This document shows, piece after piece, positions 54,101 through 64,000 of a stretch of 64,000 nt of DNA. The notes below the pieces were generated by a model that was not told the DNA's origin, made no database searches, and saw only the letters and a program-made list of their open reading frames with translations. Every line of letters starts with the position of its first letter. Position 1 is the stretch's first letter. This DNA comes from Litoditis marina (Eukaryota; Nematoda; Chromadorea; Rhabditida; Rhabditidae), in NCBI GenBank assembly GCA_964036275.1, contig OZ038440.1, positions 5,865,690 through 5,929,689 on the forward strand, read 5' to 3'. Position numbers and translations under genes: made by a program.

Positions 54101-57100
54101 TTATACGGGCCTACATAGAAACTTGGCGCTTGGCGGTTAGTAACCCGCCACGCATCCCAATTCAAAAACATGAGTAAAGTTAACCAAATTGGCTTCCGGA
54201 AAGTTTTGCGTGTTTTTGTGCCTGTTTTGGCTTTCGATCAGGTACTACATTTGGAGCGGACTGGAATACGCATATACGGTCGATTAGTACACAAAGTCAT
54301 CAACAATCTGGTTTTCCGTCCATTAAAATTCACCCGCTGTCGGTATGAATCGTTGACCAGTCATTTTAGTCATCATTCACAGCTATTCACTGTTAGTAGT
54401 TATAAACTGTATTGGTAATTGCTAGAAATTGTTCATTAGTTCCTGAACTCGAACTTGATCTTGAACCAGTTCGAGAATTCTATGATAAGTTGAACATGTT
54501 ATGCTTCATTCTGGTAAAAAAAGGTGATTCGAATTCTCTGACAGGACACAGGTCTTCGTTGTAGCAATTTGCACATGGCGCCAAATTAAATCATTGCGCG
54601 ATTCAGCTCTGTTCACTGAGTAAATAGCTGATAACACACTATTAGTGGGTATTTAGGTTTAATATAACAAACCTACTTGTTTGTTTTGCGGCTGTTTCTC
54701 TCTCGTATCTGATTCTGTAGACTGGATTTGTGCGGTTCCGCGAGATGTTTACACCTAGATATCATCTTAATCTGGGCGAGCTTTTTCAAACGATTTAGAA
54801 ACTGTATTGCCTTGTGTTGATCACATGCTGTTTTCGTCAATCGAATAGTTTTCACTAGGCAGCTTTTTTTCGGTTATCACTTTTTGTTTCTGTTTGCTAC
54901 TACTCAAAGTTTATGTTTTGCGAATTAGGAGGATTGAGTCATGATAAGACGCCCTTTTCGACGTCGCTGGAATAGCTATGATGTCACCCCACCAATGACT
55001 GTAAGTCTTTAATTTTAATGGCTACTTTTTCAATGGTTAAATTGCAAGTTTTATTTAATCGATGACTCGGCGTTGTGCTAACAATATAGAGTGCAAATAA
55101 TAGTCTTGAAACTGGATAGTCTGGCGTTTTGCAGTTATGTATCAGATGATATCCATAGGTGCGATACCCCGATTATCGGACCGGGGGATGCTTAACTTTC
55201 TCTTCATACTGGACTATGAAGACCCATAACTTTACAAAATGTTTGGGTATATTCAGTAATTACCAAGGGGGACCCATAAATTTTCACATTTTAAACTTTT
55301 CAAACCCTCAAACCGGCACTATCCCACCTATGATGATATCAAAGGTTCGTTATCAATGGATATGACCTGTTATTCTGTGGACATGTTTTCCGTTGGTACT
55401 GTCAATGTTTGCAACGTAATATAGTTTCCAACGCAACTCTTTACTGCCACTTATTGACAAATTGACCTAATCAAACGGAACACACCAGTTTGTTTTGATT
55501 GGCAGCCGACTATCGGAACTTCGGAACTGGTTGGTGGGTGTTATTTTGCACGTAACCAGCCTCGTGCTCAATTACCTCGTCAATTTTAATAGAGGTGGAA
55601 CGATTTGTGGTCAACAAGGGTACCTACTACACCTACAGAACAGTTGGATTGTAAGCATGTAGGTCTGGAAAATATGGTTGTTGGTAACATTTAGATCGAT
55701 GGCTACAGAAAATATTAGGCGAATTAAGAAAATGAGTACTGCAGAGATATAAAGATAGGAGAGAGTAGAACGGTCAGTGATGTGCCAGCCAGGATGCTAA
55801 CTGCCACATGAGCTCGGCAGTGCTCAATTGAACTAGTTTCTAATATAACTGCTTCATTTTCACAAAGACGAATTTAAAGTATTGTAGGTGACTATGGTAA
55901 CTTGGTAACCTAACATTCTTTTGATTTTCCATTAAATTTTGTAACTGCAAGTCCTACATAAGAGTCCGATTCAAAATCAACCAAGTACTTAATTGTTGGC
56001 AATAAAATGTGGAAAGGTATCGCATTGGCAGTAACTGGTGTTTGGTCGGCTATGAAATAATCCAGTTGTCGGGTTGGGGGTTATGAGGCTCAGTTTTATC
56101 GTCGACGCAAGGGAAAGTTAGGGATTTGAAAAAAAAAGTTTTTCTCACGTAATGGTGTAATGGAAACCGCTTCAGTTTTTCACACTCTATCGAATCCAAA
56201 GTTGGTAGGTCGAGTCTCGAGAATTTTCTGATTTGTTTTCTCAAAAACATGGTTGAATTTTGAACACGCGCACGCAGGTGCAGGTCATTTTTCTAAAGCT
56301 ACCTTTCTGGACAGTTAGGGACTCAGATGGCTGAAAGAAAATAAGGGTAGCTTGTAACTATAAAAAAGTTAGAAAGTATTATTTCGCCTACAATGATTGT
56401 TTTTTACAGGAGCAGCAGAGTGCCAGTCAGATGAAAAGAGAGCAGTCCCTAGCTACGTTGGAAGGCTTGAAACAACGCACCCAACAGGCCAGGGACGATT
56501 CGGCTGCTAAAAATAAGAGCATGTGGGTATAGGGTATTTTAGCCTACTATAAAAATACACAAGCAAAAGTGTTTGTACCGAAAAACAATCAGCAAAGTAT
56601 TAACTGTGCAGCACGGAAGTCCATGCTCCAGTCCTTCAGTGGCACTATGCGATCATGACACTGCTATAATAAATAAGAATGAAAGCTCTAATTAATCTAG
56701 TAGAAGTGTAAAAATAATAGTTGAGAGGAAGTATGTAAGTAGTACGTTAACGTTTCGCGCCTAGCGCCGAGCTCAACAAAGTACGTAGTGTAAGCTAGAC
56801 GTTCTCATATCAGATATCTCATACTGTTTAATTTGCAGGTTCTCTTGTGCCACATCTACCGACGAAATGCCCGATCTGTTTCTACCGGTGGATGAGATGA
56901 TGAGCAGAAATAGTACAGTAAGTGAACAAAATGCAACATTGACCCAAGAAATATCATGACCATTAGAACACGATTATAATAATGGGGCAAGGAATTGAAA
57001 GTTAACACATGCAAAAAGATTGTATCATGTTTAGTTCAAGTGAACCTTGATTACATTAACACATAGAGACATAGGGCATATATCAGGAATGGACAGATTT

Positions 57101-59920
57101 CTGTAAAAGTCTTACTAATTGGGACAAAACTTGCGTTGGAAATTCGAATAAGAAGTATATGGCGAAGAACTTTGAAATATGTTCTGGTTTTCTTGTAGGT
57201 GTTTTCTGATGTATCAAGGGAGGTATGTGGTTTATTTTTCATTGCTGACTATCTTCATTCAGCGTGTTTGATTTCAGACGGGTGATATGGAATCGCCACA
57301 ACTCCCCTTCTACATGGCTGTCCGGCTGACCAGAAAGAAGAGAAAAGCCACCCGTGAGTTTTTTATTTTTACTACGTAAGGTTTCATTCGTATTAGAAAT
57401 TAGAATTCACCGAGCGTCAATACATTAACAAGGCTTTATTGATCGTGTGATATCAATAACTCTCGAGTACGGTAATACCAATACGGTAAAGCAAGGTCCA
57501 AGATGTGAGATCTAGTAAGTCTATTCACACATATTTATAAACCATTATTGGGCAAACTTGGCTAATAGCCAGAATAGCCACACTCTTATTATTTTGATAT
57601 TTGATTTAGGTTTAAGGTTTAAGATCGAGTTTTCATAGTTTTTAAATACATGGGAAATTATTATTATCAAACAAATATGTGAGGACATCGAAGTAGAAAA
57701 GGGGAAGGGAAGTTGATGTGTGTTTGGTGCTCACTTCGCGGTGAATACCCGCATTCTCGCATATATTAGACTGAAGTACGTTTCTCGAGTAGCCAGAAAC
57801 CACTTGAAAGGCCTTGAGTTCCCCGTTTATATGCGAGATTGAATGATTTTTACGCTATCAATTTTCATCATAACTGCTCTCATCTCAACGTTCTTGTCTG
57901 AATTAGAGCAGACCTCCTCATTCAGTCGGTTGGAGTTCAATGTTCAAAATATCTCTTTGTCAATGAGTGAAATAAGGTGAAGGTCGTTTGCAATTTTCAC
58001 AGTTTGAGACCTTTCGCAGGCTGAATATTGCCATTCTAACATTCTATGCAGTTTTGGACATAGTATGTAGATTGTAGAATAACCTTTTCCAGTCTTGATG
58101 TAAATATCAGAGAGTTGGAGAAATGGCCACAGTTTTGTTGGGTATGGAACTGTATTGTTTAGAAAAAATATATCGTTATCGTTGTGTCTTTCTCGATTTA
58201 CGATTGACTCATGCCTTTTTTTGAAGTGGTTTCCATTTCGAGTCAAATAAACGAGCCGTCGGCCCAGCCAGCTGGCTCTTTAAAGAGCGAATGCCGCAAT
58301 TACACGGAGAGAGAAATAGCGAGAGAGAGAGAGGAGGATACGTATATGTATTGATCCCCAATACATGCATTTTGAATTTCTTCGCGACCTTCGCATGCTC
58401 TTTCTTGCACACAATAGCCAATGAAGTCGGAGTCATTAGTAACCTATTACCTATTACACCAGTAATTTGTTCTGGCTCACCTGAAAATGTAGATAAATAG
58501 TTCAAAATTGCTAGTGCTCTCATATTCCTTTTCTTCTTCAAAAATTCTGTAATGTACAGTTATTAAACTACACAATAAAAATAAGTTCTAACTTTTTTTT
58601 ATAATGTTTAAAGTTGATAATGTACGCTGTTCAAATTCATGGAAATGTCAAATGTGAATGGTAGATTGTAACATGTCGTTGTTGACATGTTGACATGTTT
58701 ATTTTAAGGTTCCTCGCCCATCGCCCAGCATACTTCGGTTGGTTCGTACGACGAGGATATTGCGTTCGGCAATAAGCTGAAGCGAGAGTTCTGGTGAGTT
58801 TATTGACTTTTTGTTTGTTTTCGGGGTCTCGGACGGAATGAATAACGAACATATACCGCCATTTAGTGCTTTTGATCGTCGACATTTCCAAGTTTTCCTT
58901 CTTGAAGGTGCCAAACATTCTTCAAAGAATGTACGAATTGCCATCTGTTTCCGTATGTGATCCACCTTTGACATATTCTTTTTTTTCTACAATTGTTTGA
59001 TTAATCTCGTTTTTAATGAAACGCGGGTGACTTTTTATAGCCATGTCCCATGTTAACTCGTATTTAGGGACAGCTTCTGACTATACCGCCAACGTACGTT
59101 GTCTTCTCATGAGAATTGTCTACGTTTTAATCAATTTACGTGCATCACGTCACGTTTGATTATTTGTTCGAGTGTTCATTTTCGCTTGCAGGTTCGCTGT
59201 TCCTCGCAGTCGGGCTGACAACATCTACGACTTTCTGCTGCAGTGGTCGCCGGAAAAATACGGACAGGTGGGTGGTTCAACTCATATTCTTTTCTAGCCC
59301 AGTGGTACGTCATACTTCTAGTTTCTATAGTAGTTTGGGTGTGTACGCATGCATACTTTCTTGCGAGCACCTCGCACCTCTCATTGTTGACTTTTGACGT
59401 CAGTTTTTTTCTGTCTCAGCTTACTCATGATTGAGTGCCGGCTGCTATAATCTAGCCAATTTTTGAATGACAAATAATTAGTCTACTTCGTTTCTGTAGG
59501 TGAAAACTCAAATATCTTTGCTAAGGGAGGTTCATGTACTTCATAGAACTATGAGACGAAAACTTATTGGTTTAACTGCCTGTTCGTTGGATAATTAACT
59601 GTGTTCTTGACAATCTTGACCCACTGAGCACGGGCTGTTTATATGTTGTCCACTGAAAATATAATATAGTAGTATCGATTTACTCAATGAAAAGTTTGTC
59701 TACATACACCCCACTGAACTTATCCCGAATAGTCAGAAAATTTGAGGACTATTGTTTCACCGAAAACGAAGATACATTTTATTTTTATAGGACACGACTG
59801 CTAATTCTACGTTGGAGGAGGGGTCTGTATCGAGCAGCAACCCGCAGTCAATCGGAGCGAAGCGAACGGACGAAAAGGGCTTCATCGTGCTGGATTCGAA
59901 CGCCGACGAGAGTCTATCCG
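41925..59920 (+). CDS. lmd-3: OXR1/NCOA7 orthologue (LysM, GRAM-like, TLDc family), 3' end off window
   Basis: Twenty exons join in phase (676 codons so far): 41925-42056, 47831-47935, 48055-48166, 48735-48871, 49245-49381, 49635-49746, 50130-50208, 51201-51247, 51575-51704, 51933-52089, 52639-52748, 52987-53063, 53635-53745, 56410-56522, 56839-56917, 57199-57222, 57278-57353, 58709-58793, 59192-59267, 59791-59920. A LysM domain (residues 47-92) reads YTITGSDTLERIA, LNRMSS and VFPGQKIIVPV. The GRAM-like region follows (LLVTPNCLMFDPDV, KEKGQDLYGMVA, MDEIMSVTVYKEIS). After a long low-complexity linker come QLPFYMAVRL, LKREFWFAVPRSRADNIYDF, LQWSPEKYG and KGFIVLD, the segment just before TLDc in OXR1. 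TLDc itself was not found up to 64000. Known members protect against oxidative stress and regulate the vacuolar ATPase. The ATG lies four bases after CTTCAG, a likely trans-splice site. Confidence 0.92.
45116..45180 (+). repeat. (CT)n microsatellite with CT-rich leader
   Basis: An uninterrupted CT run of 65 bases preceded from about 44960 by imperfect CT-rich sequence. Confidence 0.97.
45393..45512 (+). repeat. Dispersed repeat, copy 3 of the AACTCAGAAACGTGCA family
   Basis: Contains cacgtgaaacatgttaaaca, aactcagaaacgtgcaacga, agtgcacgattcttcattag and tgctaactttacgcgac, then cttctagtataataaaat. The most complete of the three copies. Confidence 0.8.
47961..48704 (+). repeat. Intron segment duplicated on both sides of lmd-3 exon 3
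   Basis: 47961-48019 and 48432-48480 plus 48696-48704 share agtagcaaactatcaga, ttcagggtag, taatgagatttggtgaaag and tagcatgtct in the same order. A third partial unit (agtaaactatcagaact) lies at about 48399. The second copy is interrupted by the element at 48481-48687; the first is not. Confidence 0.9.
48481..48687. mobile_element. hAT-type MITE, copy 2, 8-base target duplication
   Basis: Begins CAGGGATGACC and ends GGTCACCCCTG. The 8 bases GGTGAAAG flank both sides (48473-48480, 48688-48695). The interior keeps the ACGACCCC motifs of the copy at 12354-12598. The uninterrupted sequence is present once in the preceding intron. Confidence 0.95.
50290..51010 (+). repeat. GGGAAA/TTTCCC-rich repeat region in lmd-3 intron 7
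   Basis: Phrases such as ttccgggaaatcccc, tcggaaatttcagggaaact and attcccgggatttttcccgg recur, including two parallel units near 50409-50455 and 50478-50530. Between them lies a GC-rich piece (gtactagatacggcgc) whose complement also occurs at 5578-5592. A smaller patch of similar sequence is at 17040-17115. Confidence 0.6.
51341..51538 (+). repeat. Dispersed repeat with GCTCACTTTTTGGGGT motifs, copy 2
   Basis: Related to 14411-14611 but more diverged: ttttgataggaactgatgct, ttttttggggtaatg, gattctcggcaaaatta, tcactttttggggct. Lies just upstream of lmd-3 exon 9. Confidence 0.7.
52128..52337 (+). repeat. Dispersed repeat with GCTCACTTTTTGGGGT motifs, copy 3
   Basis: Contains ttttgatgtggactgatgct, catgctcactttttggggta, gattctcggtaaaatta, accctgatgtgaacc and acgtatg. 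Closest to the copy at 14411. Confidence 0.8.
54170..54241 (+). CDS. lmd-3: Weak candidate alternative first exon of lmd-3
   Basis: An ATG opens 24 codons (MSKVNQIGFRKVLRVF...) ending at a GTACTA donor in phase 0, which would join the exon at 56410. Support is only the open frame and phase. Confidence 0.15.
54941..55000 (+). CDS. lmd-3: Probable alternative first exon of lmd-3 (short isoform)
   Basis: An ATG opens 20 codons, beginning MIRRPFRRRWNSYDV, and ends at an excellent donor (GTAAGT) in phase 0, the phase needed to join the exon at 56410. The frame that would continue from exon 13 stops at once here, so it cannot be an internal exon. The isoform would lack LysM and GRAM-like parts and keep the TLDc end, as known for short OXR1 and NCOA7 forms. 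Confidence 0.55.
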
Positions 59921-62900
59921 GTACGTGGGCAGGGTCTAGAAATGGAAGGGGACTGCTGTTCAACGGCTAAAATGGGGAAATATTGGTTGACGTTTCTGGT
60001 ACCAGTTGTTATACAAAGCAAAATAGCTCTACTTTTGTCAGGAACGGATAGGTTTTCCAGAATTCAGGGACCGGATTACTTGAACACTTCCACATACCTA
60101 AAGCTCGCAAGAGTATGAAAAAGGCACTGAATAGAAAAGGCAAAAACAAACACAATAGCACGCGAGTTCGCGAAGGAGAAGTATATTCATCTCAATCTGT
60201 TGTAATGCTACAGTTCATCTAATCATAGCAAATGACGTATGATGTGCAGTAAGTTTGAAATAAGATTATGAAGCCATTCCTGAAATGGTGGAGGTGGAGC
60301 TGGCCACACAAGGATATTTACAGATAGCGGGCGGCTATTCAGGTGTTTCCAATGTACTTAGTTGACAGCTATCTGGCAGTTTTGTAACAGTTGCAGTCTA
60401 ATTTCTGTGCTCGCATGGCGCCCTTCTTTGTTTGTGCCCTGTGGCTATTTGTGTTTCTTCTCGAGTTTGTGTTTGCTTTCTGTCGTAGTTTGCTCTGCCA
60501 TCCGCGATAAGGAGATGACGATTTCACCAAAAGCTGTCTGGTATCTGGTTTGTTTCCTTGAATCACCCAATGACGCAGTCAAGGTTGGTTCTCCACAATC
60601 CGTAGCATGAATCAACAGTTGCGTACACGTTCACGCTGATAACTATCGCAGATAACGCACTATTTTGGTATAAATGAACACTTCTGTTGTAGTTGTATGT
60701 ACTATTCCGTGGATCTTACTTGAAGTTGATTCTGATCTTCTTTCTTCTAGCAAACATCAAGTTTAAGTCATACATCCGACTAGCATTCGGCTCATTTAAT
60801 TCGGTTTCTGTTTGTACAACAGATTCGGCGGTCTATCTTCCAAGTGATTAAGTCTGAGCTCTGAGAATGTTGGCCAGTTGTACATCTTGATGGGACTCAA
60901 ACACCGGATTTCACAAAAATCCTAATTTAGTTTAATTTGTTCTTTGTTCGACTGTTTTAAGACGTTTCATGGCAGCGAGCAGCGTGTCAGTTTTTGTTCT
61001 CAGTTCTGTCAACTACCTTGTGAATGTGAATTTCGCATTAGTGATAGCATACATTAGCATTTCCATTACAAAAGCGTGCATGTGGCATAGATGCAGTCGT
61101 TACATTATGATATTTCATTCTTCATTAATCATCTAGGATACCTATTCATTAGGGTTGTTAAACTCGAAACTCGACTCGACTCGAAAAAACTCGAAAATTT
61201 TCGAGTTCAATCGAAACTCGAAAACTCGAAATTTCTCAAAACTCGAAAACTCGAAATTTTCCGAAACTCGACAACTCGAAAACTCGAAATTTTCCAAAAC
61301 TCGAAAACTCAATTTTTCGCCAAACTCGAAAATTTGAAATTTTGAACGCGAAAACTCGAAAATCAAAATTTCGGACTCGGAAATGTATCTTTTGGGTCTA
61401 AAAAATCTAAAAAAAATCACTCAAAACTCGACTCGACTCGAAAAAACTCGAAAATTTTCGAGTCAAGTCGAACTCGAAACTCGAAAACTCAAAATTTCCC
61501 AAAACTCGAAAACTCGAAATTTTCCAAAACTCGAAAACTCGAAAACTCGAAATTTTCCAAAACTCGAATGCTATTCATAGACCAGACCACCAGACCAATT
61601 TTCCTGGAATTACTTGTTGGACTAGATACTCTCGTATCACGTGCGTAACATCACTTTTTGGTCAGAGACAAGAAAACTTGAAATGTGACCGATATCACGT
61701 GAAAAGAAAGTGTTTTCCCTCTAAATTTAGTAACGATAGATTTGATTTCATTTGTGTTCACAGTGTGTGTTCCTATGCGGATCCGACCGGATAACTTGGA
61801 TTAATCTAGTCGTAATTTTATTTACTCTTCCGTGAGGTTTGGTCAGTTGATCGTAACCTGTCGCCCGCAGGATTAGGTGAACTATGTATTTTCCACTCTC
61901 GGGCAGATCACAATTCCATTACGCCACACAAAATTGCGTTCGGTAACAATGTAGTAATTATCCCTCCCGTTTCTGTTACAGTGTTCATACCATAAGTCAT
62001 TCTACGGAGAAGTGGTTTTTGCCCAATTTATCGATGTATCGATAGGCCATCCCGTTTGTCTGGTGATAAATGTGTATAGTGGACAGTACAATACAAGTGA
62101 CCGCCGGGCCGCGTTCACATATATTCAATGGTTGGCGCCAGCTGGTTCGACCATTTGAAATCTCCATCGACCTTATTCTTCTTTGATGAACAGCAGTGCG
62201 CATACACCCGTAAAGCTGCCTGAATAACCAAAATATTTCAAAAACTGGGCTCCTTCTCGACAATATCGAGAGAATTGGCCTACTTTGATACAAAATCACA
62301 GCAATGCAAACATGAAAATTGAAAACTGTGCATTTTGCATGGGAGTTGGGAGACGATAAACTCATTGGTTCTTTGTGGTTGTGATCCTCTAATTCTAACA
62401 AAATAACTTGCAATTGGGCTTAATAGTTTTCCTCTGATCTACTTTTGAGTTCAGAAAGTGCATGAGTATACACTGAGAAAACAGGTTACCAAATGTTGGA
62501 ACGTGTAAATCCCTGTTTTTCATTCTAATTCATGAATAAGGTCGACTGGACCTGTTCCATTTTCGAACGCTCTTCCGCAGTGGGGGGAGGAAGGATTATC
62601 GAATATCCCATCTCTAACAGATGGAAGACTTTTGCTTTCTACGGGACGCTCAGAATTCTCAACCTTTGTGGATGCATTTCCAATCGTGTTTTTCATTCCC
62701 CATTTATTCGCATTGATTTTCTAGGTAGAATAAAATAATATGAAAACCCCAAATTGGTTACTGTTTAGACCTTTCCTTTTCGAGATTGAATTTCGTGGTC
62801 GATGAGCAGAAACTGGCGTTAATGCGCAGTTTCGCATCCTATCTTCAGTGAACGACTTTCATCTGTGCTTCTCTCTTTGATCGGTCAATTTGTGTCTCAC

Positions 62901-64000
62901 GGGTGCGAACTGTTGTTCGCTATCACTTCTCTCAGTTGGCCGTCAATATGACTGAATCTCTAAAAGCTCATCACGCGACTTGGCGACTTTTCTCTGACAC
63001 CCCGAAGTTGTCATCTAATCGAACCGGAAAGTATCTAATTGATCACGAAATCAGTTTACTCTCTGGCGTCGAGTGTGCTGTATTAGTTGTTCGTTTCTCG
63101 CTACATCTGTCCTTTCTTCTACATTTCTGGTTTCTTTGTACATGGCGGCTAGTCACGCCTTTTCACGCCATCCCCCTGTATTAGTTTTTCGAGTCCAAGG
63201 AGGAATCTGTACTAGTTATTAGTACTTTTCTGTTTGGCTACGACCGAGTATTCGTATTAAAGTAGATCATACAACTTTATAAACTTTAATATTCCTCTAG
63301 ACCTATCTAGAGGTGTATTATCATTTAGAGTAGTAGAAGTTATCCCGGTAAACGCGTTTCATAACGTCAAACTGTGTTAGTACGCTTACTAGAAATCTTT
63401 TGCTACCTTCGATCTGTCTTGGTGGCGTCGGAAACTGTGTTGCACAGATAAGAGGGTGTCCTATCTCGCTGAGGACAAGGTTCATGCAGTTCGTGTGGGT
63501 GTAGACGGAATTATCATGAGTTCTTTCTGGTTTTTCTTTTCTTAGAATTTTAGCGTAAACATAAACAATGAGCAATGATGAAAAAAGTTTCATATTTCTT
63601 CACTGGGAAAGGTAGGTTTCCTGTCTGTAAAACAACAACAGACAGGAGACCTATCTCTCTGAATCACGGTCCAGTTTTCTGAACCTTACCCAGAGAAACA
63701 CTGTGTACCGGTATCTGGGTCACATATTTAACTGATTTTCTGTGATTGTAGATGATCACGTAGCTATAGGAATAGGACATTTTCAATCATCAGTTATATT
63801 ACATCATATCGGTTGTGTACCAGGCCTTGTTCTGGCACATCCTGCACGATGTTTATTGTTACATCATTGCCCGATTCTTGATTGTCGTAGATATTTCGAC
63901 AACAAGAGAAGCGACCTTGTCTTTTATAAGAATGGTTTATGGCTTACACTAATCGAGTTCTTCAACATTATAAACATCATTAATTTATTGACTAGTTTTA
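59921..64000 (+). other. Large lmd-3 intron or unrecognised 3' exons
   Basis: After the donor at 59921 no exon resembling the TLDc domain was found. A frame near 60494-60582 ends in a GTTGGT donor but does not resemble the family. The satellite at 61150-61567 and assorted AT-rich sequence fill the rest. Confidence 0.5.
61150..61567 (+). repeat. ACTCGAAA satellite block, long copy
   Basis: About 420 bases of repeated aactcgaaa, with higher-order units such as ctcgaaattttccaaaa and a twice-used opening actcgactcgactcgaaaaa. Begins agggttgttaaactcg, as the reversed block at 10163-10313 does. Short open frames on both strands are by-products. Confidence 0.95.

Noticed and set aside
54941..55000. 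Internal coding exon joined from exon 13 at 53745
   Set aside because: Phase 0 reading from any nearby acceptor meets TGA or TAG; only the ATG-initiated frame is open.
60362..60610. Candidate further exon of lmd-3
   Set aside because: The residues do not resemble the region expected before or in TLDc.
61997..62413. 138-codon minus-strand frame
   Set aside because: No domain, no splice partners; likely chance.

Overview
The window is nuclear DNA of a small-genome animal, most likely a nematode close to Caenorhabditis. The reasons are compact multi-exon genes with short TTTTCAG or TTTCAG 3' splice sites, splice-acceptor-like sequence directly before several start codons (as at spliced-leader trans-splice sites), AT-rich introns full of small inverted-repeat elements, and clear orthologues of nematode xbx-1 and lmd-3. 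All gene models were built by hand by joining exons through GT/AG signals and reading phase; no transcript or database evidence was available.

Layout. Positions 100-4652 (minus) hold the 5' part of a gene (gene Y) for a Myb-repeat DNA-binding protein of the TTF-I/DMTF1/Reb1 type; it runs off the left edge. Positions 6710-17337 (minus) hold a complete diverged paralogue, gene X (21 exons, about 733 codons). Between them is a 1.27-kb inverted-repeat transposon carrying a nested element. Positions 17815-19843 (minus) hold GET1/WRB, the ER receptor subunit for tail-anchored proteins; gene X may be the second gene of an operon with it. Positions 20766-25151 (plus) hold xbx-1, the dynein-2 light intermediate chain used in cilia, with a good RFX/DAF-19 X-box 85 bases upstream. 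Positions 25596-29894 (minus, tail to tail with xbx-1) hold a secreted protein with a chitin-binding domain and four LDL-receptor class A repeats.

Positions 30-42 kb contain no convincing gene, only repeats and one possible distant first exon. Positions 41925-59920 (plus) hold lmd-3, the OXR1/NCOA7 orthologue (LysM, GRAM-like region, long linker, start of the TLDc-associated region). The catalogued TLDc domain itself is not in the window, so the gene must continue past 64000. At least one internal exon with its own ATG (54941) looks like an alternative promoter for a short isoform.

The most informative non-genic content is a dense set of non-autonomous DNA transposons: two hAT-type elements with perfect 8-base target duplications (one with its empty site preserved in a neighbouring duplicated intron), three TA-flanked elements of which one abuts and probably shapes a splice acceptor, three copies of a palindrome-rich element built from CTCATGAG, a GGTTAACC-rich family, and two blocks of an ACTCGAAA satellite. 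I found no prokaryote-type system, CRISPR array or virus.
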